The translations under genes and the position numbers were made by a program. The notes below the pieces were generated by a model, which searched no databases, was not told the origin of the DNA, and saw only the letters and a program-made list of their open reading frames with translations. Positions 13,159 through 22,526 of a stretch of DNA of 30,263 nucleotides are shown in pieces. Within the stretch, counting starts at the first letter, position 1. Each line of letters opens with the position of its first letter. Source of the stretch: an uncultured Collinsella sp. (GTDB taxonomy: Bacteria > Actinomycetota > Coriobacteriia > Coriobacteriales > Coriobacteriaceae); contig UQIT01000024.1 of the NCBI GenBank assembly GCA_900541175.1, positions 1 to 30,263 of the forward strand, in the 5' to 3' direction.

Positions 13159-15645
13159 TTAGACCGAGAAATACTCACTCTCGGCAGATAGGTTTGGCCC
13201 CAACCACGGATCGCCATCGAGGAAGAACTCCGGCCAGCGCTGCATGAACAGTGCCTGCTCTCGCTTCCAGCGGCGCAGCTTTTCCTCGTTGGCCTCTTCC
13301 CTGCCGCGCGAGGTGAACTCGTAGTGGTACAGCTCGGCATAGGGCGTAAAGATGGTGCGGTAGCCCGCCTCCCGCACACGGAGGCAAAAGTCCGCGTCGT
13401 TAAAGCCGACGGCGAACTCCTCGTTGTAGCCTCCGACCTGCTCAAACACGTCGCGACGAACCATCTGGCAGGCGCCCGTTACGGCGCTAAAGTTGCCGGG
13501 ACGTACAGCACGGGCAAGGTATCCCTCGCGCTTTGCCGAGAAGTCCTGGTTGGCATGGGCAAGTGCGCCGCGCACGCCAACCAAAATGCCGGCATGCTGC
13601 ACCAGATGATCGGCAAAATAGAGTTTGGCGCCCACCACGCCCGCATCGGGACGCATCAGATAGCCCATCATCTCTTCAATAAAGCCGGGGCTTATGACCT
13701 CGGTATCGTTGTTCAACAGCAGCAGATAGTCGCCCTTGGCATGCTCAACGCCAAAGTTGATGATCTGGGAGTAATTGAACTCGCCCGGCCACCACTCAAC
13801 GCGCGCCGTGCCCTTGCCACCAGATGCAGCCGCTATGCGCTCCAGAAGGGTTTCGTAATACGCAAACGTCTCCGGGTCTTCGCTGTTGTTCTCCACCAAG
13901 ACGATCTCGTAGTTGGCATACGTGGCCTTCTGGGCGATCGACATCACGCAGGCGTCGAGCGTCTCGACGTGATCCTTGGTGGGAATCACAATGCTCACCA
14001 GCGGCGCAGGCTTTGGCAGCGCATAGCGCATACGGTAGACAAACGGCGTCTCGGTCTCCTCGACCGTTCCGCAAATGCCCAGCGCGTTAAAGTGGCGCTG
14101 CAGCGCAAGGCGCCCGGCTTCAATAGCATACGGCTTACTATCGGCAGAACCGTCGGCGGTCGATCCCAGATGAACGCGCCAGTGATACAGCACATGCGCA
14201 ACGTGCTCAAAGCGCGCGCCGGCTACAAGGCAGCGAAGCGTCAAGTCGTAGTCCTGGGCGCCCGCAACGTCTTCAGGGGACAAACCAATGTGATCGATGA
14301 GCGCCTTCTCCACCATCAGGAAATGCGTCACGCAGTTATGGCTATAGAGCAGGTCGACGTTGAGTACGGTCTTAAAGACCGGCTGGCCCCACTCCCCCGT
14401 TTTCTGGAACATGTCCTCGTCGCAGAACAGGACCTGGGGACGCTCGCCCTCGGCCACCTTATTCAGCGCGGCAACATAGTGGAATAACGCGTCCGGCTCC
14501 AGAATGTCGTCATGGTCCAAGAACGCGATATAGTCTCCAGTCGCCTGCTGAATACCAGCGTTGGTGTTGAGCACAATGCCGCCGTTGCCGGGCAGCTCGA
14601 TGCGACGAACGCGCTCGTCGTTGGCACTTGCTGCAAGATTGGCCACCGCATCCCATTCGGGCGAGGCGTCCATGAACAGCAATTCCCAGTTGTCATAGCT
14701 CTGGGCTAGCACCGAGTCCAGCAGCTCGCGCAGGTAGACTCGATCGGTCTTGTAGCACGGCACCACAATGCTCACGAGCGGCCTATAGGCAAAGGCCGCC
14801 GAAGCGACACGCTGGCACGCCAGATCGCCCGGCTTTGCGCGATGCTGCTCAAACCAACGTCGATAAGCTGCGTCGTCAGCGCGTGCATCCTTCATGCGGT
14901 TCCAGCTGTCGTCGACCATGCCGTTGTACAGGCGACCATCCATGGCGCAAAAACCGCCCTGGATCTGCCCCGCGGGGTCGATTGCAATCGCGACAAAATC
15001 ACGTATATCCTGGGGCATCTCAACACTCAGATACGTTTTATTGACGCGGCATCCGTCCTGCTGCGGCACATCGACCTGCGACTCAAACACATGCACGGTG
15101 GCATCGATCGCATACATATGCGTATCGAAGATCTGGATCTCAGGGGCGCACTGAGGATCTCCCGCCCACGTAACCTCATAGCGCCACACCGCGCCGGCGT
15201 CTGCCGGCAAATAGCGAATGGCATCGATCTCGTAGAGGCCGCAGTGTTCGCCACGCTGCGCATCGCGGATAAGCGCACACAGCGCAGGCTTTGCTTTGTA
15301 GTTAATCTTGGATTCCAACTTGGCCACGCGGCTATCGAGGCGAATGGAGCCCAACCTTTGGCCACCGGATGCAAAAACGACATCCATCGACGAGCCATCC
15401 AAAAACGGAAGCACCAAGACGGCGAGCTCGCGCTCGTAATCGGAAACGGAAGGGCAAAGCGCCAGCACACGGCCACGATCGACCGGGAGCACCAGCGACG
15501 GCACACAAGAACCGCTCGTCGTCGCATGGACAAACGCTTGAGAACCCTCCCGCTCGATAAGCGCGGCGACATCCTGACCGGCAAAACGAAGCAGCACAAA
15601 CAGACGGCCCTGACTGCGGCAAAGTGCCAAACGCTTGATACTCAT
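13159..15645 (-). CDS. Large bifunctional GT2 glycosyltransferase
   Basis: An 828-residue protein with an N-terminal region of about 285 residues of unknown role, followed by two GT-A domains. The first starts at VSIVVPCYKTD (about 288) with FLDHDD as the DxD motif near 376. The second starts at VSIVIPTKDHVET (about 547) with LLLNNDTEV near 643, GFNDADFCLR and the C-terminal RRWKREQALFMQRWP. Two active sites in one chain usually alternate sugar additions in a rhamnan or other wall polysaccharide (family inference). The ATG directly follows the TAG of the upstream gene (TAGATG), so it is translated as the last gene of the five-gene operon. A truncated relative of its C-terminus lies at 9165-9628. 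Confidence 0.9.
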   Translation of the reverse strand: MSIKRLALCRSQGRLFVLLRFAGQDVAALIEREGSQAFVHATTSGSCVPSLVLPVDRGRVLALCPSVSDYERELAVLVLPFLDGSSMDVVFASGGQRLGSIRLDSRVAKLESKINYKAKPALCALIRDAQRGEHCGLYEIDAIRYLPADAGAVWRYEVTWAGDPQCAPEIQIFDTHMYAIDATVHVFESQVDVPQQDGCRVNKTYLSVEMPQDIRDFVAIAIDPAGQIQGGFCAMDGRLYNGMVDDSWNRMKDARADDAAYRRWFEQHRAKPGDLACQRVASAAFAYRPLVSIVVPCYKTDRVYLRELLDSVLAQSYDNWELLFMDASPEWDAVANLAASANDERVRRIELPGNGGIVLNTNAGIQQATGDYIAFLDHDDILEPDALFHYVAALNKVAEGERPQVLFCDEDMFQKTGEWGQPVFKTVLNVDLLYSHNCVTHFLMVEKALIDHIGLSPEDVAGAQDYDLTLRCLVAGARFEHVAHVLYHWRVHLGSTADGSADSKPYAIEAGRLALQRHFNALGICGTVEETETPFVYRMRYALPKPAPLVSIVIPTKDHVETLDACVMSIAQKATYANYEIVLVENNSEDPETFAYYETLLERIAAASGGKGTARVEWWPGEFNYSQIINFGVEHAKGDYLLLLNNDTEVISPGFIEEMMGYLMRPDAGVVGAKLYFADHLVQHAGILVGVRGALAHANQDFSAKREGYLARAVRPGNFSAVTGACQMVRRDVFEQVGGYNEEFAVGFNDADFCLRVREAGYRTIFTPYAELYHYEFTSRGREEANEEKLRRWKREQALFMQRWPEFFLDGDPWLGPNLSAESEYFSV

Positions 15646-16713
15646 CTACACTTCTCGCTTTCCCAGGGCGTTCGCTGCCATGCGTTTGCAGGCACCCAGG
15701 CGCCCAAACCTCAAGACGTCGTAATCGAACATGAGCTTTTTGCACCCACGGGCATTGGGGGCCTTGCTGGTAAGCGCCGCACGCACCATAGCAGCAACAG
15801 AAGAAGCGCATTGTGCGAGCGCAGCATCGCTGCCCACGGCAGAACCGGCAAGCGCCGTGGCAACGGCAGCAAACACCTTGCCGCAGTCCGAACCCAGCAA
15901 CCTGAGCGCATCGTACAGCACCAGATCGCATAGGAAGTACGCCAGGTCATCGGCATGCAGGACATCGAGACCGTCGCGCTGCCAGTCAGCCAGCACCGCA
16001 GAGTAAATCTTCACGTGCTCCAGCAGACGTGTCTCGTCGTCGTAGCGCATGGTGTCCATAAGCGAGCCCTTGCGCGCCACGCGGTAGTCATACAGCTTGT
16101 TCGAGATAAGCGCGGTCTTACGCGAACGACCGTACACGGCGAAATCGAAGACCTGGTCCTCGCCATACTTAACGGTTTCATCGAACACGATCCCGTTGCC
16201 CAGCAAAAACTCACGCCCACAGGCGGTGCGCCATGCAAAGGGGCGAGATGCTTCCCTAAACAGCAGTTCAGAGCTATAGCCTTTAAACGACACATCGCGC
16301 GGACTCAGCACATAGTTAAGCCACGGATACCCCGCCTCCAGCGGATACGGATTCGCGCCAAAGGTCAAAACGTCGCAGTCCTCGCGCTCAAATGCATCGA
16401 CGATCACACGGCATGCATCGGGCGTAAATCGGTCGTCGGAATCCAAAAACGCGACGATAGACGCCGTGGACGCGGCGATGCCTGCATTACGTGCACTCGA
16501 CAGGCCGCCATTGGGCTTATCGACCAGCGTGAAGCGCGCGTCCTTTTCGCAATAGGCGGCCGCAATATCGCGCGAGCCATCCGGCGAGCCATCGTTGACC
16601 AGCACGCCCTCCCAATCGGGCATGTCCTGCGCAAGCAGGGAGTCCAGGCACCAGGCCAGGCACTCCTCCACTTTATAGATGGGAACGACAACGGAAATCT
16701 TGGGGGTAACCAT
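15646..16713 (-). CDS. GT2 family glycosyltransferase (operon gene 4)
   Basis: About 355 residues. It has a GT-A fold with ISVVVPIYKVEECLAWCLDSLL, VNDGSPDGS, GLSSARNAGI and DxD as FLDSDD. ATG 16713 is preferred to GTG 16719 because the GGAG site overlaps the preceding gene's stop and lies nine bases from the ATG but only three from the GTG. It is related to operon gene 2 (17919-18959) along its length, including the GEDQVFDFAVYGRSRKTALISNKLYDY block. It likely adds one sugar to a surface glycan from a nucleotide-sugar donor at the cytoplasmic face. Specificity cannot be read from sequence. Confidence 0.9.
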   Translation of the reverse strand: MVTPKISVVVPIYKVEECLAWCLDSLLAQDMPDWEGVLVNDGSPDGSRDIAAAYCEKDARFTLVDKPNGGLSSARNAGIAASTASIVAFLDSDDRFTPDACRVIVDAFEREDCDVLTFGANPYPLEAGYPWLNYVLSPRDVSFKGYSSELLFREASRPFAWRTACGREFLLGNGIVFDETVKYGEDQVFDFAVYGRSRKTALISNKLYDYRVARKGSLMDTMRYDDETRLLEHVKIYSAVLADWQRDGLDVLHADDLAYFLCDLVLYDALRLLGSDCGKVFAAVATALAGSAVGSDAALAQCASSVAAMVRAALTSKAPNARGCKKLMFDYDVLRFGRLGACKRMAANALGKREV

Positions 16714-16725
16714 AATCACTCGCTC

Positions 16726-17844
16726 CTACTGTGCGGCCGGAACGTCATCAGGGTGCGGGTTGTCGCCGTAGGTGCGCTGATACGTCAGCACGCGCCAGAC
16801 CAGCGGCAGGCCGCCAATCTTAAAGTAATGCTTAAACGTATTGAGCTTGCCTGGCTTCTTAAAGTCAAAGCGCGAATCGATATAGGCGCGGGGCGACTTG
16901 ACCATCAGGCGCAAGTCGGTCTCGCCACGCGGATCGAACAGCGACAGGTCAAAGCGACCGGCATCCCAATCGGCCTTGAGCTCGGACGAGGCTTTCTTCC
17001 AAAACTTCTCGCGCAGTTCATCGACCAGACGCTCATCATTCCAACGGTACGTATCGACCTTCATGCGCATTAAAATGCCCTGGAGCTGAGCCTTGAGCTC
17101 GGGACGCTCGCCCAAAAAGCGCTGCATCTCGGCATATTCATCGCACACGCAAAACACCTTGTTGGGCGAATTAACGGAGCTCTTCTCATTATCCTGGCGA
17201 TAGCACAAAATTGGGTCAGTAATAAACGCGGCACGCTCGGCGCAAGCCCAAACCTTAAAGTTAAAGCCTGCGTCCTGATACGAGGCGCCCGGCGTGGGAA
17301 GGAACCGAATCTGATTGTCGTTGAGGAACTCGCGCCGATAGATAGCCGACCAAATGGAAGGTTTGCGGTAGAAGATGCCCGGACGATCGACGGGGCGATA
17401 CGCGGCGCCCGTCATATGCTCGTCGATGATCCCAAACAGCTCACGGCGCTCGCTGGGCGTGGACCAATACAGGTAAAAGTCGCCCTTTACCACATCGGCA
17501 TGCTCAGCATCGGCCTTGGCGACCAGCTTTTGGAGCGAATCCTCAAACATAAAGTCGTCGGACTCAAGGATGCCCACGTACTCACCGCGCGCCATCTCCA
17601 GGCCGCGGTTCATCGAGTCGCCGTAGCCGCTGTTGGCTTTGTCGATCATCTTTACACGGGAATCGCGCTCCATGTACTCGCGGATGATATCTGGCGAACT
17701 ATCGGTGGAGCCGTCGTTGATACAGATAATCTCGATGTCTTTGAGCGTCTGCGCCACGGCGGAATCAAGGCACTCGCGCAGGTAGCGTTCGACATTGCAG
17801 ATGGGGACAAGCAGCGAAACTTTAGGGGTATCAGAGTTCTGCAA
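16726..17844 (-). CDS. GT2 family glycosyltransferase with TTG start (operon gene 3)
   Basis: 372 residues. The N-terminal GT-A domain has VSLLVPICNVERYLRECLDSA, ICINDGSTD, GYGDSMNRGLEMA and ILESDDF. It is closely related to operon gene 1 (18966-20069), most strikingly in the first 110 residues. The start appears to be TTG at 17844: AGGAGG stands five bases upstream and no ATG or GTG lies nearby in frame. The gap of 74 bases to the upstream gene has no terminator. The C-terminal half (about 250-372) is the helical extension seen with capsule and wall-polysaccharide GTs of this type. Confidence 0.88.
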   Translation of the reverse strand: MQNSDTPKVSLLVPICNVERYLRECLDSAVAQTLKDIEIICINDGSTDSSPDIIREYMERDSRVKMIDKANSGYGDSMNRGLEMARGEYVGILESDDFMFEDSLQKLVAKADAEHADVVKGDFYLYWSTPSERRELFGIIDEHMTGAAYRPVDRPGIFYRKPSIWSAIYRREFLNDNQIRFLPTPGASYQDAGFNFKVWACAERAAFITDPILCYRQDNEKSSVNSPNKVFCVCDEYAEMQRFLGERPELKAQLQGILMRMKVDTYRWNDERLVDELREKFWKKASSELKADWDAGRFDLSLFDPRGETDLRLMVKSPRAYIDSRFDFKKPGKLNTFKHYFKIGGLPLVWRVLTYQRTYGDNPHPDDVPAAQ

Positions 17845-17918
17845 GAGAACCTCCTGTTGAATAGCGTGTAACAGGGTTATTTTAGCAGCCGAGTTGCGGC
17901 GGGCGGCAGCGCTTGGAA

Positions 17919-18959
17919 TTAGATAAAGTGCTCCAAGCAGGCTTTGAGACCGCGAGTCGAAAGATAGAACAGCGTGGCGTCTGCCATCGTAACGCCCGAG
18001 GTCGCCGCAACGAGCTTGCGGGCAACACGGCGAACGGCGCCCTTAGCAGGCACATCCGCCCACGCCGTTCCCAAAAACGTCGTGAGGTCCATGTTGACGC
18101 GAGCCGCCACGCGATGGAAGTCATCGGCATCCAAGCGCGCCAGGTCGAACACAGTTAGGTCCAAAAACCAAGTTATCAGCTCGCCGGGGCACAGGTCTAA
18201 AAGACCGTAGGCCGCCCAGTCCTCCAAGACCTCCTCGAGCATCCTCATGTGGGCGTCAAGCTTTTTAGCGCGAGCCTCGACACTGTTGAACTCGTGCGTC
18301 GCCGATTCGCTCTCCATCACGTAGTGGTAGAACTTGTCCGGCATGACGACGGTCTTGCGGGCAAGCGCATAAGCCGCAAATTGGAAGACGACGTCCTCGC
18401 CCAAAGCCAAACCGGGGGCGAAGCGAATGCCTTCGCGATTGAGCAGCTCGCGCGAAAAAGCCGCACGGCAGGCATAGGGCTGCGCATTCGAATGGAACAG
18501 CAGCTGAGGATCGCGGGCGCCGAAGGTACCAGCTTTGGGGCTCATGAGTTGCTGGACGCGTTTGGGGGCAGCATCGGCAGGTTCACAGACGCCGCCAAAA
18601 ACGGCGGCCTCGGCATCTGATGACTCCATGGCATGCAGCACGCGCTCGACCGTCTGGGCATCGATGTAATCGTCGGCGTCCACAAAAAAGACGGTCTCGC
18701 CCTCGGCGACATCGATACCGGCATTTCGAGCACACGAGACACCCGCGTTTTCCTGGTCAATCACCAGCACGCGATCGTCGGCCTGCGCGATCTGGCGCAA
18801 CACGTTCAACGAATCATCAGTCGAACCGTCGTTGACGCAGACAACCTGAATCGAGCGCTCGGACTGGGCCAACAGCGAATCGAGGCATCGCTGAATGGAG
18901 CGCGACGAATTGTAGACGGGAACGACAATGGTCGCTTTGGGAATCAAAGTCTCTTCCAT
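17919..18959 (-). CDS. GT2 family glycosyltransferase (operon gene 2)
   Basis: 346 residues, GT-A fold: ATIVVPVYNSSRSIQRCLDSLLAQ, CVNDGSTDDS, GVSCARNAGID and FFVDADDYID. The ATG at 18959 lies six bases after the upstream stop, with a GGGGGTAGG site overlapping that stop, so it is coupled to gene 1. It resembles gene 4 in the GEDVVFQFAAYALARKTVVM block and downstream. Donor and acceptor are unknown. Confidence 0.9.
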   Translation of the reverse strand: MEETLIPKATIVVPVYNSSRSIQRCLDSLLAQSERSIQVVCVNDGSTDDSLNVLRQIAQADDRVLVIDQENAGVSCARNAGIDVAEGETVFFVDADDYIDAQTVERVLHAMESSDAEAAVFGGVCEPADAAPKRVQQLMSPKAGTFGARDPQLLFHSNAQPYACRAAFSRELLNREGIRFAPGLALGEDVVFQFAAYALARKTVVMPDKFYHYVMESESATHEFNSVEARAKKLDAHMRMLEEVLEDWAAYGLLDLCPGELITWFLDLTVFDLARLDADDFHRVAARVNMDLTTFLGTAWADVPAKGAVRRVARKLVAATSGVTMADATLFYLSTRGLKACLEHFI

Positions 18960-18965
18960 GTCGAC

Positions 18966-20069
18966 CTACCCCCTCAGCGATTCGATGAGGAAGGCAGCAA
19001 CCACGCCTGGACCTCCAACCGAGGCGTAATACTTAGCACGCCCCAAGGCACCATCCGTCGCAAAACTCGGATGCTCGTCAACCCAGCCCTCAGGATCTTT
19101 GAGGATGACAGCGAGATTTGCGCGCTTCCACGGCTTGAGGTCGTCAAGCGAAAAGTCCCCGGCGTCCAAGGCCGCTTGGAACTCCTTGGCCATCTGAACC
19201 AGGAACTCCTTATAGAACTTAGGCGCCAGGCGCACGTAGTTCCACATGTACGAATCGTACTTAATGAGCTGATTGAACTTGAGCATGCGCGCGACGTCAT
19301 CACTTGCGTGGTCGCGGGCATAATCCTCTCGAATCCAACGCTCAATCTCGGCATACTCGGTATTGACGCAAAAGACCTTAGCCGAAGAATTGACCGAGGA
19401 ATTCTCGTTGTCCTGGCGATACGACAACACGGCATCATGCAGGTAAATAGCCTTATCGGCGCACGCGATCACCTTAAAGGCGAATGACGTGTCCTGAAAG
19501 GATGCTCCCGGAGTCGGCAGGAACGTAATGCCGTTGCGCTCAAGAAAATCGCGACGGTACACGGCCGACCAAATCGACGGCTTTTGCTTAAAGAACTGCG
19601 TCGTATCGCTCGGGTGCACCGGCTTGCCACAGTCCTTGGCTTTAAACATCTCGTGCAGCGAACGGCGCTCCTCGGGCTTAGACCAGTAGAAATCAAAGTT
19701 CGCCTTCGCAAAGTCGGCATTATTGCTATCGGCAGCCGAGACAAGCATTTCGAGTGCGTCGGGCGCCATAAAGTCATCGGACTCCAAGATGCCAACGTAC
19801 TTGCCACGCGCCATCTCCAGGCCGTGGTTCATCGAGTCGCCGTAGCCGCTGTTGGCCTTGTCAATCATCTTGACGCGCCCATCGCGCTCCATATACTCGC
19901 GGATAATCGCCGGCGAGTTGTCGGTCGACCCGTCGTTAATGCAGATGATCTCAATATCCTTGAGCGTCTGCGCCAGGGCGGAATCGAGGCACTCGCGCAG
20001 GTAGCGCTGAACATTGTAAATGGGAATAAGCAGCGACAGAACAGGGCTGCCAGAGGCGTTAGTAGACAA
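18966..20069 (-). CDS. GT2 family glycosyltransferase with TTG start (operon gene 1)
   Basis: 367 residues: LSLLIPIYNVQRYLRECLDSA, ICINDGSTDNS, GYGDSMNHGLEMARG and ILESDDFM. The start is TTG at 20069: an in-frame TAA lies just upstream (TAAGGAGCACATTTG), no ATG precedes the conserved domain, and GGAG stands at a suitable distance. It leads the five-gene operon, preceded by a minus-strand promoter (-35 TTGCCT, -10 TATATA). It is a close paralogue of gene 3, so the two may add similar sugars or have split one step. Confidence 0.9.
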   Translation of the reverse strand: MSTNASGSPVLSLLIPIYNVQRYLRECLDSALAQTLKDIEIICINDGSTDNSPAIIREYMERDGRVKMIDKANSGYGDSMNHGLEMARGKYVGILESDDFMAPDALEMLVSAADSNNADFAKANFDFYWSKPEERRSLHEMFKAKDCGKPVHPSDTTQFFKQKPSIWSAVYRRDFLERNGITFLPTPGASFQDTSFAFKVIACADKAIYLHDAVLSYRQDNENSSVNSSAKVFCVNTEYAEIERWIREDYARDHASDDVARMLKFNQLIKYDSYMWNYVRLAPKFYKEFLVQMAKEFQAALDAGDFSLDDLKPWKRANLAVILKDPEGWVDEHPSFATDGALGRAKYYASVGGPGVVAAFLIESLRG

Positions 20070-20133
20070 ATGTGCTCCTTAGGAAATACCTGTCGTTTCA
20101 TGGTATCAAAGGGTCAGCGCGCCAGCGGGCGTT

Positions 20134-20162
20134 TATATAATCTATGGAGCCCGCAGAGGCAA
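20134..20162 (-). promoter_or_regulatory. Promoter of the GT operon
   Basis: On the minus strand TTGCCT (20157-20162) and TATATA (20134-20139) are spaced by 17 bases, a good housekeeping-type promoter, about 65 bases before the TTG start of the first GT gene. Confidence 0.6.
20136..20141 (+). promoter_or_regulatory. -10 box for the acyltransferase gene, overlapping the opposite promoter
   Basis: A perfect TATAAT lies 41 bases before the acyltransferase ATG on the plus strand. The -35 region (GTCAGC at 20113-20118) is poor. Its bases overlap the -10 of the divergent GT operon, so both promoters may compete for polymerase. Confidence 0.5.
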
Positions 20163-20181
20163 ACCGATAAGAAAGGACGTC

Positions 20182-21312
20182 ATGCAGCCCAAAGCCGCAC
20201 GCAACATACCCATCGAAGCGCTGCGTTTGGTCGCGGTCGCCGGCATCGCGGTGTTCCACACCTTTCAGTGGACCTTCCAAGCCGTCTGCGTCGGCGCCGT
20301 GGAATATGCCCCACTTGCGATGTTCCCCTATTCCGGCGTACTCGGTTTTATTAACTTACTTGGCTGCTGGGCCAACGAGGTCTTCTTTATGATCTCGGGC
20401 TATTTTCTCATCGCTTCGGCCGCGCGTGCTTGGGACGGTGGAGCAACGTGGAAGTCGCAAATGCAACGGACGGCGCAGCGCCTTGGCAAGGTCATTATGC
20501 TCACTGCGTTTTATTGCCTCGTGGCGCTCGCGTGGTCCACGGTCGTCTCACCCATTCCCGACGTTACCCTCAACACTCAGTACTGGTACACGCTAGGCCT
20601 TGAGTTTATCTGGGTCTATGCCGCCACGGTCTTCATGGCGCCATGGTTTGGACTGGCTAAGAGTCGACTCCCCCAGAAAACCTACAAGACGACGGTCATC
20701 GCCGTTGGCATCCTCGCATTTGTTGTTAACGGGTATTTAGCCGCTATGAGTGCGACAAGCGCCGGCGAGTTTTCTTGGCTCCAAAAGCTCATGAGCGCTA
20801 CCACGTACGTAGTCGCGTTTTTGATCGGCGGACTGCTCCGCGACGTAACCGGCGCCATGGATTCGGACAAGGCGGGCGCCTTAGGCACGCGCTCGCTCGT
20901 AACGGTTTTGGCGCTCGCCACCATCCTGGAAGGAGCACTCTCCTTCACCGGCAACCTCACGGCGATGGCAACCCTCTCCTACAAATCGACCTCGCTGATT
21001 TCGTTTGCCCTCGCTGCCGCCTCCTTGCTCTTTGCGGCAACCCGACGCAGCGCCTCAGGCAATCCGCAGACTGCAGGTACCATCGTCACCTTATCGACCG
21101 CCACGCTCGGTTTCTATGTGATCCAGTCGCTCACCAGTGGCTTGTGGCGTCCCATCTTCAATACGTTGCTCGCAAACATACTGGTCAGCCAAAACAGCCC
21201 GGCAGCTATATGCATCGTCACGGGTACCGTCATTAGCATCGTCTTTGCTCTGGCACTTCTCGTCATCGATGCAGCCAGAAGTCTTATCGAACGCAAGCTC
21301 AAGCGGCAATAG
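20182..21312 (+). CDS. Acyltransferase family 3 (AT3) membrane protein
   Basis: 376 residues with about ten hydrophobic segments. The N-terminus IEALRLVAVAGIAVFH (R15, H26) matches the AT3 signature of an Arg and a His at the first helix. NEVFFMISGYF follows, as usual for the family. These enzymes add acetyl or similar groups to sugars of surface polymers across the membrane. AAAGGA precedes ATG 20182. Being divergent from the GT operon and next to a GlfT-like GT, it probably modifies the same glycan (inference). Confidence 0.88.
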   Translation: MQPKAARNIPIEALRLVAVAGIAVFHTFQWTFQAVCVGAVEYAPLAMFPYSGVLGFINLLGCWANEVFFMISGYFLIASAARAWDGGATWKSQMQRTAQRLGKVIMLTAFYCLVALAWSTVVSPIPDVTLNTQYWYTLGLEFIWVYAATVFMAPWFGLAKSRLPQKTYKTTVIAVGILAFVVNGYLAAMSATSAGEFSWLQKLMSATTYVVAFLIGGLLRDVTGAMDSDKAGALGTRSLVTVLALATILEGALSFTGNLTAMATLSYKSTSLISFALAAASLLFAATRRSASGNPQTAGTIVTLSTATLGFYVIQSLTSGLWRPIFNTLLANILVSQNSPAAICIVTGTVISIVFALALLVIDAARSLIERKLKRQ

Positions 21313-21482
21313 ACACGCTGCCGCCAGACGCTAAAGCCGCTACAGCCGTGGCAGGTTCCTGCGTTTTATTCAAAGCTTGCCGCCAAGGTGCGCCGAGCCT
21401 TTACAATAGGACAGTCCAAAGGACGTATTCGATAGCTTCCGCGCTGCACTCGCCCGCCGCGCGTGAAAGGATATATTGCCCC

Positions 21483-22502
21483 ATGCCTTCAACCCTTCCC
21501 GCTCCCATCGATAAGCTCGCCATCGTCGTCGTTACGTACAAACGCCAGGAACTCCTGGCCAACTTGTTCGACTCCATGACCGAGCTCACGGCAACGCCCT
21601 GGCGCATCGTGATTGTCGATAACGAGAATTCGCGCGAGACCGAGACCATGTGCACCGCATTCAACGAGCGCCTGGCCAACCTGTGGGGCATCGACACCGA
21701 GCAGCCCGACGCGCAGGGCAGCACCGACCGTGTCATCTACGCCCCGCAGCTCGAAAACGGCGGCGGTGCGGGCGGCTTCTCCGCCGGCACTAAATGCGCC
21801 TACGACCTGGGCGCCCAGTGGTTCTGGGTGATGGACGACGACGTGCTCGTCATCCCCGAAGGCATCGAGCGTCTTGCCAAGTGGACCGACCGCTATGATG
21901 TCATCCAGGGTTCGCGCCTGGACTTTGACGGCGGCGCCTTCTTTTGGCAATACCAACTCATCCTTTCGCTCGGCATTCCCAACCCAGTCGCCAAGTGGGA
22001 CTTGGGTCCAGAGGGTTATCGCGCCATGAACCAGCTGTGCTTTGAGGGCGGCATGTTCTCGCGCCGCGTGGTCGACAAGATCGGCCTGCCCGATGCGCGA
22101 TTCTTCATCTACGGCGACGATGCCTGCTATGGCTACGTGGCCAGCCAGCACTTCCCCGCCGCCGTTGTTGCCGACGTGGTGCTCAAGCGCGCCCGCGCCG
22201 TCTCTAACTGGGACATCGCCGGCAAACGCCAGCTCAACTCCACGAGCGACACCAACCGCTACTACATCATGCGCAACCGCGGTTATCTGGCACGCTACAT
22301 GCAGATCTACGGCGACTACCACCCTATGCTGTTCCGTCTGGGCAACGCCGCGACCTTCTGCAAGGAATTCATTCGCCTAGCTGCGGTCGATAAGTGCTTT
22401 AAGACCGGTATTCCGGCGCTGCGCCGAGGCATGAAAGACGCCCGCAAGATCGTCAAGGATCCCAACTGGAAGCCCATGCCGCCCATGAAGGACACCGAGT
22501 AA
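21483..22502 (+). CDS. GlfT-like GT2 glycosyltransferase (possible galactofuranosyl- or rhamnosyltransferase)
   Basis: 339 residues. LAIVVVTYKRQELLANLFDSM opens the GT-A domain, WVMDDDVL (residues 118-120) is the metal-binding Asp triad, GGAGGFSAGT is the acceptor loop, and IYGDDACYGYVAS and RYYIMRNRGYL follow. This set resembles mycobacterial GlfT1/GlfT2 and related wall-polysaccharide enzymes using UDP-galactofuranose or dTDP-rhamnose. The frame is open to 21348, but ATG 21483 starts right at the conserved part, with AAAGGA somewhat far (about 12 bases) upstream. The 170 bases between it and the acyltransferase may hold a promoter (TACAAT near 21402), weakly supported. Confidence 0.85.
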   Translation: MPSTLPAPIDKLAIVVVTYKRQELLANLFDSMTELTATPWRIVIVDNENSRETETMCTAFNERLANLWGIDTEQPDAQGSTDRVIYAPQLENGGGAGGFSAGTKCAYDLGAQWFWVMDDDVLVIPEGIERLAKWTDRYDVIQGSRLDFDGGAFFWQYQLILSLGIPNPVAKWDLGPEGYRAMNQLCFEGGMFSRRVVDKIGLPDARFFIYGDDACYGYVASQHFPAAVVADVVLKRARAVSNWDIAGKRQLNSTSDTNRYYIMRNRGYLARYMQIYGDYHPMLFRLGNAATFCKEFIRLAAVDKCFKTGIPALRRGMKDARKIVKDPNWKPMPPMKDTE

Positions 22503-22526
22503 CGGAAGCCGGAAACACCTCGGCGC

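Noticed and set aside
13324..17073. Several plus-strand frames of 360-390 codons antisense to the GT operon
   Set aside because: They arise from codon bias of the real genes; products are His/Arg/Gly-rich without domains.
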